Both the position numbers and the translations under genes were made by a program. The notes beneath the pieces are model-generated. The model made no database searches. It saw only the letters and a program-made list of their open reading frames with translations, and was not told where the DNA came from. DNA of 64,000 nt from Strigamia acuminata (lineage: Eukaryota > Arthropoda > Chilopoda > Geophilomorpha > Linotaeniidae), in NCBI GenBank assembly GCA_949358305.1, contig OX442314.1:60893369-60957368 (forward strand), read 5' to 3'. This document shows, piece after piece, positions 33,600 to 45,159 of this stretch (position 1 is its first letter; every line of letters starts with the position of its first letter).

Positions 33600-35226
33600 A
33601 TTAAATCTTGGTTGAACTAACGAACACTGTCCATCCAATAATAAATTAACTTTTCATCCTGTAATATTGTCTTTTTTTCTTGCCGTTTAGTGTTGGGATT
33701 TTGTTGGTGATATTGTTCAGTGTGTCACTGTCAGGTGGCATACAAGCGTATTTGAATATATATGTAACTAATAAGAGAATAAATTTCACTTCCTGTTTAA
33801 CATGCAAACGTAATACGTGTGTTCAGTTTTAACTGCAACCTCATCTTGATGCAAATAACCCCATCCAAGCAAATCTCAACAGGTTATAAACCCAGGTAAT
33901 CTGTCCAACTCTGTATTGCTGAAACTTAGGCTTTCTGCAATTACGCTGTATTACATATACCTTTCTTTTTATTTTTTTTGTATACTGTATAAAGGGCTGT
34001 GGAGAGATTACGGATCAGAGAAGAAGATTCTTTTCTTTGGAATGAATTAATTCATCGATCGTGGCAGAGAATATTAGAGGACCTCGCACGTTATTCTCTG
34101 GTCTCAATTTATGTGCAGTTTCAAAGATTATTAAAGTTTTAAAATAATATCCCACAATAAATCCAGCTAAAAATTAAAAATCAAACTTTTTTTTAGATAG
34201 AAACCTCTATGCATTTCGTTTTCGTTTCCCCTCATCGTATTTCCACCTTTTCCTTTTTTAAATTATTTCCGATGTGATGCAACAGCCTCCAGTGACGGGA
34301 ATTTGCAACACAACGAATCACATGATGGCTACAACCAATAATAATGTAATGCTGGTGACACACAACTTTTGTAGGCTTTTTCAGTCGAAGCAACTAATTA
34401 TGCGTCTCTTTGTTATTTTCATGGCATGACAAACTTTTTCAAATTAATTTTTTTTCCCATATTGAGGTTTGGTAGTCTTAAAAATCAAGTTTAATTTATA
34501 TATTGCCAAAGGACCAAAAGATAACATTAAAAAGTACAAAATTTCAAATAAAAGTTAAAAACAAAAATGAATTAACAACTAGCACTAAAACAAAAAATGT
34601 GAGAAAATTGTCAAAATTGCAATAAAATTTTTGTTTTTAACTTAGGCTAAAACTTGCTAAGACTGGCGGTTGCACAATAACAAGCATCAGTTTAATCAAT
34701 CTGTAGGCCTCTGGTTTAATGTCTAATCCGCGTTGAATTGTTTTAAGAAATAAAGGAAGGATCAATCATGACAGAGGAAATATAAAAGTCTCTCTTACCG
34801 TTTCAACTGGATCGATTTCCAGTGAAGAAATTCTCGCGCACTGGCATCTGGCATCGTTGAACCATGCTTCAAAGCCTCATCACTCTTTCTCCGCCATTAA
34901 CAACTTGAGTTTATGATGGTCTGGTCCCGACTGTCTCCACCTACCGACAAAATAAATAATTAAAATAAAATAAAAAATCTTCAAGCAGATTAAATCATTT
35001 CGTGATTATCTAAGAAAATTTGATGACAGTTTAGAATACTTTCATCAGTTTTTATAAAATTTTACAAATTTCTCAAATAGGCTTTCTTGTGATGTACAGT
35101 TATTTTATGATGACCATGGAATGCATTATGCTCGAATCGAATAATTTACAATTTTTGTGTAAAAGTGTCACATCTCTCGAAAAATTAAACGACTGAAACG
35201 TTATTTATAAGAAAAAAATTTATACA
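33600..35226. other. Downstream flank of IR copy A
   Basis: AT-rich, with an ATTAAA/AATAAA-like word after the IR-A stop (aataaatta at 33640). No ORF, RNA gene or repeat that I can support. Confidence 0.4.
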
Positions 35227-35250
35227 TACCCAGGTAGCATTATATATTGG

Positions 35251-35830
35251 CGCAACATTGGCCCAATATTGGCTAAAATATTGGGCCAATGTTGGGACAC
35301 AATATTGGGCCAATGTCGGGATGTAAGAAAACGCCAGATTGGCCCAATATTGTTTCCCAATATTGGGCCAATACTCGTAACCAATATTGGGCCAATATTT
35401 TGAACCAATATTGGGCCAATCTGGCGTTTTCTTACATCCCGACATTGGCCCAATATTGTGTGCCAATATTGGGCCAATACTCGTAACCAATATTGGGCCA
35501 ATATTTTGAACCAATATTGGGCCAATCTGGCGTTTTCTTACATCCCGACATTGGCCCAATATTGTGTGCCAACATTGGGCCAATACTCGTAACCAATATT
35601 GGGCCAATATTTTGAACCAATATTGGGCCAATCTGGCGTTTTCTTACATCCCGACATTGGCCCAATATTGTATGCCAACATTGGGCCAATACTCGTAACC
35701 AATATTGGGCCAATATTGTGTCACAATATTGGGCCACTGCTTGGACCCAATATTGGGCCAATTTGGCATTTTCTAAAATCTTCACATTGGTCCAATATTG
35801 GGTCCCAATATTGGGCCAATACTTGGAACC
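35251..35830. repeat. 106-bp tandem array of ccaatattgggcc modules (left)
   Basis: The word ctggcgttttcttacatccc recurs at 35421, 35527 and 35633, giving a period of 106 bp. Each unit has four or so CCAATATTGGGCCAATA modules. An inverted unit at 35310-35350 (gggatgtaagaaaacgccag) makes the left part a large potential hairpin. ORFs across it on both strands are periodic artefacts. Confidence 0.95.
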
Positions 35831-36204
35831 TCTGCAGAATTCTACCTGATATATATTTTTCAAAAATAATAGATAAACAAATACATGAATTTTTGTATAA
35901 ACATTTTATTTTTATTCATATTTGGACATATTGAGATATTTTCTTCATTCATTCTCCTTTACTTGCTGCTAAACAACCGGATACCTATAAAAAATATTTC
36001 AAATTAATTTATATTTTCTCTTTTAAATTTTAAAAAACAACAAACTCACATGTTTTGACACACCAATGCCAGGAAAATATTATTTTTAATTAAAACTTAA
36101 TTAATTAATGTTGTATCAGTTGTCAAAAAATATTGGTCGAATTTCCTTCTACTTGAACCAGTGTCTCTCCATTTGCCTAATTAAAACAGATAACTGCACA
36201 AGAT

Positions 36205-36402
36205 TTACTGTAAGTGGAAAAATAAAGAATACATACACTTGCCATACGTGCCCGCGGTTGAGTTTTCTTCACTCACCGACTTAAGATCATCATCACCAGC
36301 TATTGAACAAAATCGTCTACATCCAGTGTGTCCCACTTTCAACTCACATACCCGACTAGGTTCGCAAATGGATCTGTACACCACGCGTTCCTTCATCTGC
36401 AA
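36205..36402 (-). other. Possible exon fragment of unknown origin
   Basis: On the minus strand ttgcag precedes ATG, and an open stretch (MKERVVYRSICEPSRVCELK onward) runs to a tcg|gtgagt donor-like site at about 36278. Upstream on the same strand there are further acceptor/donor-like borders (36541-36690). I could not join them into one frame, so this may be a captured, decayed gene piece. Confidence 0.25.
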
Positions 36403-36934
36403 ATTAGTGTTTGGTTAGTCAGTATTTGGAAAATGTAAAGTCAAACTAACTTGTTTAATTGTTGAGTTGTAGTCTGTTCACGGGTTTGCTCTTTATCACG
36501 AATGACCTGTCCGCTAGATCCCGTTGTCCCGTATAGATTCGCTTCGTCTGTTAAATATAAATTCGTATTAATTTTTAGTTTTAGTTTTATGTCGGCATAA
36601 AAGATCGTAATAATTAATGAAATTTATTTACATTATATTCGAATTACGTTGGTCCTGAAGTCGGGTCGTTTATTTTCTATCATTTTCAAATTTGCGAGGT
36701 TTTCAATTCACCGCGTTTTTATCATCGCATCGGCGTGTATCGATCCCTGATCTGTAAAAATCAAAACACCTACCTTCTATACATATGGCTTACATGGTTG
36801 TATATGGTTTAATTCCAAGATGTTTGATTAAAACCATTAACCTAGACCTAACCACGCGGTTGTCTACAGCACACAAACCGGAAGCTGGCTGCAGATCTCG
36901 TTCTAAACGAGATCTTCAGCCAGTATCCAGTGAA

Positions 36935-39062
36935 TCCGTTTTCATGAAAAAGAAATGTTACAACTTACAACTCGTTTAAACGAGTTCGCAACTCGAAATA
37001 ACGAGTTGCACAACTCGAAATAACGAGTTGCAAGTCGTTTAAACGAGTTGTGCCACGAGGCTTATAAAATTCTTTATTCGCGAAGGTTTGTGGCACGAAC
37101 ACAATATTGTGTTCGTGTTTGTGGTGCCAAAATTGTCATTTTCGATGTAAAAAAGGTCTTTTTAACTTATTTCAGCGGTGATTCCATTCGTTTTTAGTTT
37201 TAACAAGTCGAATCATTGAAAAAGTGTTCGTTTCTTTTATTTGTCTCGCCGGGAAGTCGACTGTTACGTATCGGCGGTGCTTTTGCGCGTGTCGCTTGTT
37301 GCGACCGTGCGGCTTTGCCGAAGAAAACTTGTCATTGTTCCGGGCAAGAAAATGGATTTTCCTTCAATTTTTCAGGTTCTGGAATGATTTGTGGTGTTTT
37401 GCCACTCATTGTGAACCTAATTCATCGATTTTACCGTCGTTTTTTGCCAAAAAGGTTGATTTTGTGCGCAAAATTTGAAGAAATTTCGGGAAAAAAGTCG
37501 ATTTTCTGGTAAAAAGGTTTGTCGAAAGATTTATATAATGTAACAACTTATTTTGAAATAAAAACATGTCGTTTCGCTATAAAAACGTTCGGTTTGTGTT
37601 CGATTTTTAAAAAATTCGGGTTTTTCTTGTGTTTTGGTCAAAAAATATCCATTTTTTTTTTGTCGAATTTATTTCCTATAAACACTAAACTTTTCAACTG
37701 GGCCATCGTAACTTTCCGGGAATAAATATTTTTACCATTACAAAGCTTTATTTATTTATTTTGAATTGTGTTTGTCGGTATTTTATTCAATTGCATTTTT
37801 TCGATTTCGTAGTGACTGATCATTACCGGAGACGGGTCATACACTATTTGCTAAGTCCCGTTGTTGTTTTAACAACTCTTCCACAAATTTAAAAAAAGTC
37901 CCTGACCAGGTAGTCCATCTACTCGAATGTTAGTTGATTGGAATAATTTGGATAAAACCCAGTTTTCCAGTCATTTTTCGTGTTACGTGCTTGCGCACAT
38001 GTCGAAATTTTGACAAAAAACTTGTTTTTTATTCCTGTTAGCCAGGCTCAGCGACTGATATTCAAATCCAATTGTTCCGCGCGGGAATTCCAAGTTTCTT
38101 CGCCGTCGGAAGTCAGCAGATGCGCTAACAATAATATCTTATTGAATAATTACTTATTACTAAGCAATAATTTGCACTGAATGCCAATATAGCTGAACAT
38201 CCAAATATTTGTTTAAAAAAAAGCAATTTTTGGGTTGAAAAAAGCAATTTTCGTGTTGAAAAAAAGCAATTTTTGAGTTAAAAACACAATTTTCGGGTTG
38301 AAAACACAATTTTCTGCCAAATATGTACCTTCCACCAAAAATATTCAATTCTCACTTAAAAATGTAAAGTTATCTGGCTAAATTCATTTTTTACAGTGTA
38401 AATTATCAGTATCTATTCTAAAAAATGCAAATCATCCTAAGTTTTTCACAGAATATTCAGTTTTTTGGCCAAATAGGCCGACTAACTGACTACAAAGCAA
38501 GCATTTCTTGCAACTCTAATTATTATTGTTGTTATTTTTACCTCGACATGTTTTTACGCCAAACACCGGCCGCATTTGTGCAATCGAATGCGGCTGGTGT
38601 TTGACCAACTACCGGTGCTTGGTTTCGACGAGAAACTAAGCACTTTTTTAAGTAAAATCGAGAATAGTTGGAATGTTTTTACAAATAAAATCGAGTAAAG
38701 TTGAAATATTTTTATAAATTGTGTTTTTTCAAAATGTTTGGATTTTTTGTACTTGTGGGTCAATTTCAATTCTTAATCGATAAAATTACTCTCAGAATAG
38801 CTCGAATTTGACATAATTACATGGTTTTTCGTTGAAAGTAACCAAAATAACTAGTAATTTTTGAGCAAAAATTCAAATTAATCGATAAATAAATTCGCTA
38901 CCGGTAGTCGGCCGAATACCGGCCACACTCGATCGCACAAATGCGGCCGGTGTTTGGCCGATTCCCCGTTCTTAAATAAACCGGTTACAAAGCCTTGTTG
39001 CACAACTCGTTATTTCGAGTTACCAACTCGTTTAAACGAGTTGTTACATTTTCTTTTTCATT
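36935..39062. mobile_element. Fold-back unit with nested-palindrome ends
   Basis: The left end (gaaaaagaaatgttacaac, then caactcgtttaaacgagttc and caactcgaaataacgagttg, the latter repeated) is matched in inverse by the right end (39000-39062). So the terminal repeats are themselves strings of palindromes. The roughly 1.9-kb interior is AT-rich, with no gene. It has a hairpin at 38560-38606 (caaacaccggccgcatt versus aatgcggctggtgtttg) whose words recur at 38930-38960 and 40870-40895. Confidence 0.65.
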
Positions 39063-39513
39063 GCCCCAGCAGAGTGGAACTGAATAAAATTGAATCGACT
39101 TTCATCCCGTTCACTGGCCGCGGTCATGTGTTTGGTTCGATACCAAGCTCAAGCACACAGATTAGAGGAATTCCTCTAATCTGTGCTCAAGCACCCCGAA
39201 ACAATCGTGCAACCGTCGAAATGAAGCGACAAAACAAAATCGAAAAGAACGAGCATGCCGAGACCCGGCGTCGTGACACTCCAAGTTATTTAGATCCGCA
39301 GGCGACACGTCCGCCTCTTAAGTTACATACAGTATTCAGTGGCCAGATCGAAAAGAAAATCCACAGTTCTGACGAGACGAATTCGCTGAAATTTCCAATA
39401 ATAACCAAACGAACGATCGGTCTTCATCCCAATCCTGTCCCGTGTGCTCGCTTCAGATTGAAGAAAATCACATGAACGAGCACCTCGACTTGTGTTTACT
39501 CCAAAATTTAAAT
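39060..39513 (+). pseudogene. SPRTN: SPRTN (Spartan) 3-prime fragment: SHP box and UBZ4 finger
   Basis: At 39110-39139 the plus strand encodes FTGRGHVFGS, an FxGxGxxhG SHP box (the p97/VCP-binding motif). At 39436-39498 it encodes CPVCSLQ..NHMNEHLDLCL, a Rad18-type UBZ4 ubiquitin-binding zinc finger with C, C, H and C ligands in place, and the frame ends shortly after (LLQNLN stop). SHP followed by a C-terminal UBZ4 is the arrangement of SPRTN/DVC1, the DNA-protein-crosslink protease. The SprT protease domain is absent. The two motifs are in different frames. A 38-bp palindrome insertion at 39157-39194 accounts exactly for the shift, but stops (tga, taa, tga between 39280 and 39372) also interrupt, so the fragment is dead. 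It lies inside the TIR element and next to the fold-back unit. Confidence 0.6.
39147..39194. repeat. 28-bp perfect palindrome between 10-bp direct repeats
   Basis: gctcaagcac (39147-39156), then the palindrome 39157-39184 centred on ggaattcc, then gctcaagcac again (39185-39194). It has the form of a miniature insertion with a 10-bp duplication. Confidence 0.95.
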
Positions 39514-40984
39514 TAAGCATTTATAATCATTGTTATATGTTGGTGTATTCTAATGGCGGCACGCTGATACCGGCGAAAAGTCGACGAACCACAAGAGCCA
39601 TCTAAATGCGGTTCGAGTGATTCAGACAAAGTCGAAAAAGAGCGCGACGACTCCAACAAATTTACGTCGGCCAAATCAACATTGTTCGAGATCCGGAACT
39701 GTTCTTTTTCACTTTCTTATTTGTTAGTTCATCTATTTGACATATTGTTGTAGATTGTTTTAAATTTACGATATTTATGATCGTTACATTTTGCATATAG
39801 ATAATTTTTTTACGACGAGTCATCTTATAGCATCCTATCCATATCCAGTATCCACGGATACAATCTGTTTGGCGATCCAAATGCGGCAAGGAAAATGTTC
39901 GAGAAAAAATATTGTTAAAACAAGTTTTAATATCGCCATCTTAGAGCAAAGTTCGTCCTTCTATCTCGTTCAACTGGCTGCAAAAATTTAAAAGTATATA
40001 TATCGATACATTTTATTTATCGATGCGAATGGTCGTAGGAAAGTGCATGGCGTACACCATCGGCACGAGGGGCACGGCAGTAAAAAAAATTAACTATGCT
40101 GCATGTTTTTTTTTCAATTTTACAGTCAACAGTTTATTATTTCATTCCGTTTTGTTCCAATCAATAAACAAATACATACTCGTAATTAAATTTTAAAAAA
40201 ATTAAATATTATATTTATTCGCATTAAATTACAATTTGTATGCAAATTAAACATTTTCTCTGAATGAGAAAAGACGCATTGATCAGATGCGCGATCATGC
40301 ACTATTCGTCATGGCGCATTGTTTCTCATTCGTTTCTACTTCTTCGTAAATAAAAATATGCGCAACTTTTTGGAATTTTTAATTCAATTTACTTCTATTT
40401 AATTTCCGAAAAACGAAATATTTAAACTTTAATTTTTTGAGGACGGTGTTGACATTTCGATGCAGGAATCGATGCGGTTGGGTCGGCATCGACTCCACCA
40501 TCGACTCCCGCATCTAAGTCCACGTCGACTCAATAAGAACTTTAAAAAAAAATTAAATACCGGTAAAAGTGTGTATTTCTTTATTATTCAATTATAATAA
40601 TGAAGACAGTGGCGGTAATGTCACGCGTACGTGACGACCAACAAACACTCAAAACCAACAATTTAATCGAGCCGAAAATCGAAAAAAAAATAACATATTA
40701 AAACGAGTCACTAAAAAGTTTCAATGTGCTATAACTCTGGGGCAGCGGCAGTTTTTGTGGCAGATGAATGGGTTTGGGAACGGTGAACGTGAAACACAAT
40801 GGTTCCCCGTTACCCGTCGCGTCGATAGCGAGAGAATCTTTCCACGACGTCGCGGTGGCGTTCTTGCGATGGAATGCGGCCGGCGATCGACGCCTAGTTT
40901 CGACGGGAAACTAAGCGCTTTTTGGCCGCATTTGAGCGATCATATGCTTAGTTTCACCATGCCGTGTTCTTGCGATCGAGTTAT

Positions 40985-41770
40985 GAATATTGGCCAATCG
41001 ATGGCTGCCTACTGACAGCCAATATTGGCTAACAATTGGGTGGTTAATATTGGGTCATTATTGCCAGCCAATATCGGGCCAACATTGGGTCCGGCGTGGA
41101 AACCCAATGTTGGCTTGCCAATCCATTGCCAACATTGGGCCAATATTGTATTCAGAATATTGGCCAATCGATGGCTGCCTATCGACAGCCAATATTGGTT
41201 AACAATTGGCTAGTTGATACTGGGCCAATATTGGCGGCCAATATTGGGCCAACATTGGGTCTGGCGTGGAAACCCAATGTTGGCTTGCCAATCTTTAGCC
41301 AACATTGGGCCAATATTGCATTCCCAATATTGGCCAATCGATGGCTGCCTACCGACAGCCAATATTGGCTAACAATTGGCTAGTTGATATTGGGCCAATA
41401 TTGCCGGCCAATATTGGGCCAACATTGGGTGTGGCGTGGAAACCCAATATTGGCTTGCCAATCTTTAGCCAACATTGGGCCAATATTGTATTCCCAATAA
41501 TGGCCAATCAATGGCTGCCTGCCGACAGCCAATATTGGCTAATAATTGGCTAGTTAATATTGGGCCAATATTGCCAGCCAATATCGGGCCAACATTGGGT
41601 CTGGCGTGGAAACCCAATATTGGCTTGCCAATCCTTAGCCAACATTGGGCCAATATTGTATTCCAAATATTGGCCAATATTATGTTCCCAATATTGGACC
41701 TACATTGGTTGAAGGTTGGTTATATTGGCCAGCAGAACCCCAAGATACCCAATATTGGTCCAATATTGGC
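40985..41770. repeat. 170-bp tandem array of ccaatattgg modules (right)
   Basis: atggctgcct recurs at 41001, 41171, 41341 and 41511, an exact 170-bp period over four units. Each unit contains gacagccaatattggctaac, tgggccaatattg and ggcgtggaaacccaatgttgg. Periodicity opens all frames, so the ORFs here are artefacts. Confidence 0.95.
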
Positions 41771-41794
41771 CCAATATATAATGCTACCTGGGTA

Positions 41795-44342
41795 GAGAGG
41801 AGACTTTCATTCCTCTAGCAAGAAAAAATAGTGAATTTCACAGAAAGATTCATCATCGCATATTGTTTTGTATCCTATGGGGCAAGAACACAAAACCAAA
41901 AACCAACCATCAACTTAACAGTGTTGTTGAAATAAAGTGAAGAGGATAACTCTTGTTAATCAATGAGTTGTCATTGAAATGGATACTAAATGCTACAATA
42001 CCACATGAGGAAACATTTGATGCAAATTGCTGGAATACTTCAGCCTACAAATAATAGACAGAAATTTTCTGTGGATAAACTAAACATTAGTGCACTCGAT
42101 TTTGTCAACAAGAATAGAAATGAAAGTGAAATGTTGCCAATTTTACGACCATTTGAAATGAGACAATTTCAAGGTTATCACCATTTCAAGAGCGGCGACA
42201 TTTGTTGTCAAAATGATTTTCTTTCTCATTCACTGAGAAAGAATGTACAAAGAAACCACGACCCTAAACTAGAAGAAAGAAAGAAAATGGAGTGTGAATA
42301 ACCCGTGAAAGCAAACAATAATTGTCCAAATCATCATCCCATCCTTACCTCGCGACGAGAAGAGCGTGGCAAGAATACGAACGAGACACGAGCGAACGGA
42401 GCTGAAAGCAAAAGATGGCGACGATGCCCATAAGGATGCGCACAACAGCAACTTCATCCTGGCGTCGACATTTTAAAACGTATCAAATTGAACAAATTAA
42501 CTCCAATAAATTCGAGAGTAAAAGAAATTTAAATCGGTCGATCAAAAATGAAATAAAGACAAGAAATAAAATGTAAAAAACGCATCTCATTTCCAAAATG
42601 CTGCAGTGCAGGTCCCAAAAAAAAGATGGCATTTCCGCCTATTTCTTTAATCGTAACAGATAAACGCACAGTTATGCTTATAAGCATTCAACCGATTAAC
42701 CATTTGCGACTCCATTCGTGCACTCTTCGCATTCGGTGTATTTTTGCGCACTGCACCGATAATTTCCGTTAATACGCTGGCGCCGGAATCGAAACTGATC
42801 GCGTACAACGGACGTACGTGACACACAATGTGTACGACAACTGGTGCAATGGTGCACTTAAGTCACTGCTAGAAATATAAACGTTAGTAATTATTATTCG
42901 CACGGTGACTTTATTGCAACGTTATGTAGGTTTGCGGATGATTTTCTACGATTTATCTTTTAATGTAAAACTCAATTTTTTGTGACAAATTCAAATTTCT
43001 CTCAAATTCTCCATTGAGAAATTCAACTTTTATTTAATTTGCCATTAAAAAATCGTAAAATTTCATCCCATCCTTTTTCCCATCCCAAAGTTCATCGAAA
43101 TGCTTTGTCATTCGTGCACGCTCTCTATTTAAGTGGCTTCGAGCTTCACTGCAACGCATTGTGCACTGAAAACATGGACGATGAAAAAATGTGCCAAATA
43201 CAGAAAATCCAAGCTGTGGCTCGGCTAAAAGACCCATCAACCCAACTTGCATAGAAGATTGTCCATATAACCAGATACTAAATTTATAAGTTCCCTTTGT
43301 GTTATTCTCACTAAAACTCTCATGTATCTTTATACGGTAGCCTATAGTGGCAACTTATTTGGCTATAAATTAAGATGTACAGAAGCTCTGAAAGGCTTTT
43401 CTTCTGCTTGTTTGATTATTCAAACGCACTCCTAATTATTGCAAGAGTGCTGCTGGTATGTTAGAAGTTGTTAGAGCAGAAATAAAACGTCTGTCTGATT
43501 TATTTCCGATGTTCAGTGAGTAAAGTTCTTGTCTCCCCTCTCCAGTGGCGGTCATTCTCCTAGGCCATCCTGCCTGATGCAAAAAGGGTTTATTTCCTAA
43601 CATTTCTTCTAACCGGTGACACCTCTTCAAACCGCTTTCAATGGTCAGTCAGGACATTTTCAATGGACATTATCCAGTCCTAAATGCACTGTTTGGGTGC
43701 AAAAAAAAAATGCTTTTTGTGTGTAAAAATTGACCTTTGAGGTTGAAAATCTATTTTACTTATGCCTACACGTAGTTCAATAAGCATTTTAATTTTAAAA
43801 AATTATTTTGTCTGCATTTTATCAGAATCAAGGAAAACATGGACATTTGCCACACGTTCGGTGCGTTTTGCCACGGTATCACATAGCCGCACTGTATTCT
43901 GGGATGACAACAGGTAACAATTAACAAACATATTTAGTTGGTAAACATTGTTGTCATCCAATCAGCGCACAGAACAACGAATCAATAGGAAACATCAAAC
44001 GGATACATGTCAGTGTTATCCATGGTTCCCAATTTCATGTTCCTATAAACCTTTTTTGTGTACAGTACGTACGACCTAATACATTTCATACACAGCGAGC
44101 AATCAACAGAATTCATGGAGTGATCATTAGCAGTTAACAAATACTTTTGTTAAATAAATGTAATTTTATTAGCACATATTGTGGCAACTAAACACACCAA
44201 ACATACTTGAACTCCATTGGAGGTTATACAGTACCTGCAAAGTTCCTCACTTAAGTAGTGATGTTCAACCTTGAACAGGTGTTTGCTTGCTTACCTGAGT
44301 ATTCTAGACTCTTGCTTCCTATTGGATGCTCCTAATCCATTT
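41795..44342. other. Spacer up to the copia insertion; no supported gene
   Basis: Short ORFs only. The plus frame 41990-42301 (103 codons) is unrecognised. On the minus strand 42457-42350 reads MKLLLCASLWASSPSFAFSS and ends at a good donor (gag|gtaagg), which could be a signal-peptide exon, but no partner exon was found. From 41945 onward this sequence is repeated exactly at 46715. Confidence 0.4.
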
Positions 44343-44557
44343 TGTAGTTTTTATGTTCCAATGTGTTTGGAGACACAAAGTAAAGACGCGTGGTTGTTGG
44401 GTGAATATTTTACAGTGAGGTATTTAATACAAAACAGATGTGGGAAAAAGTGCGTAGAGCACAAAATACATTTCGGGGCACTGATTGGTCAGTGCCAAAT
44501 ACAGATACACAGGTGTGAAGCACCTGGTGGCGAGGAATATAACATTCAAAAACAACA
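44343..44557 (-). repeat. Copia LTR (215 bp), left rendering
   Basis: tgtagtttttatgttccaat through cattcaaaaacaaca, TG..CA ended when read on either strand. It differs from the LTR at 51583 by one base seen (ggtcagtgcc versus ggtcggtgcc). agggaaag on the minus strand just inside it is the polypurine tract. Confidence 0.9.
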
Positions 44558-44712
44558 CTTTCCCTGAATGGCAATATTCCTACATTTCAAACATTAAATT
44601 ATTTTTCTAAAATAATTTCTTTCAATTAAAACATTTTTCTTAAACAATTCAAACATCAAAAATATTTTTTCTTAAACAATTTCTTTCAACCCAAAACAAT
44701 ACATTTTACAAA

Positions 44713-45156
44713 TTAATATTCCTCATATCGAATTCTTCCTGGTGGTTTTCCATTTCGATTTGAATACAGTTTCCGAGCTTTCGAAGATTGTCGCGGAGGT
44801 GGCCGTACGTTTTTGATCTGGAGAGTCTTAACTTCCCTTTGTTCCGTCTCGTTCTCGACTTCCCCTTGTTCCGTCTCGTTCTCGACTTCGTCATTGATCT
44901 CGATTTCGACTTCGTTCTCCTTTTCGGAAATTTCAACCTCGTTCTCCTTTTCGGAAATTTCAACCTCGTTCTCGTTGTCGGAAATCTCAACTTCATTCTC
45001 GTTCTCGGAAATTTCAATTTCGTCCTCGTTCTCGGAAATTTCAACCTCGTTCTCGTTGTTGGAAATTTCAACTTCGTTCTCGTTCTCGGAAATCTCGACT
45101 TTGTTCTCGTTTTCGTCTAGTTCCACACTCGATTCCTCGCTTGACTGCAAAGACAT
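44713..45156 (-). pseudogene. Acidic ENENEVEIS repeat segment, left rendering
   Basis: Identical to 49483-49926; see that entry. Probably the same DNA counted twice. Confidence 0.6.
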
Positions 45157-45159
45157 ACA

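Larger units (their letters stand above)
35229..41792. mobile_element. 6.56-kb TIR element with CCAATATTGG subterminal arrays
   Basis: The first 22 bp (CCCAGGTAGCATTATATA then TTGG) are repeated exactly in inverse at 41771-41792. TA flanks both ends (35227-35228 and 41793-41794). Just inside each end lies an array built on the palindrome CCAATATTGG and the half-site GGCCAATATT, with different periods (106 bp left, 170 bp right). The interior has no transposase that I can recognise. It holds a fold-back unit (36935-39062), a decayed SPRTN fragment, hairpins and unassigned DNA. A non-autonomous DNA transposon is the likeliest reading. TA-duplicating families such as Tc1/mariner or ISL2EU are possible parents, but the ends do not name one. 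Confidence 0.7.

Noticed and set aside
35185-35934. Several ORFs rich in GPILA/QYWANI on both strands
   Set aside because: Produced by the CCAATATTGG array; the same happens at 40985-41795.
36205-36690. Multi-exon minus-strand gene inside the TIR element
   Set aside because: Acceptor and donor words exist, but every join I tried met a stop, so only a weak fragment is reported.
38954-39475. 173-codon ORF as an intact gene
   Set aside because: Only the middle (SHP box) is meaningful; the start lies in the fold-back terminus and the end is out of frame with the UBZ finger.
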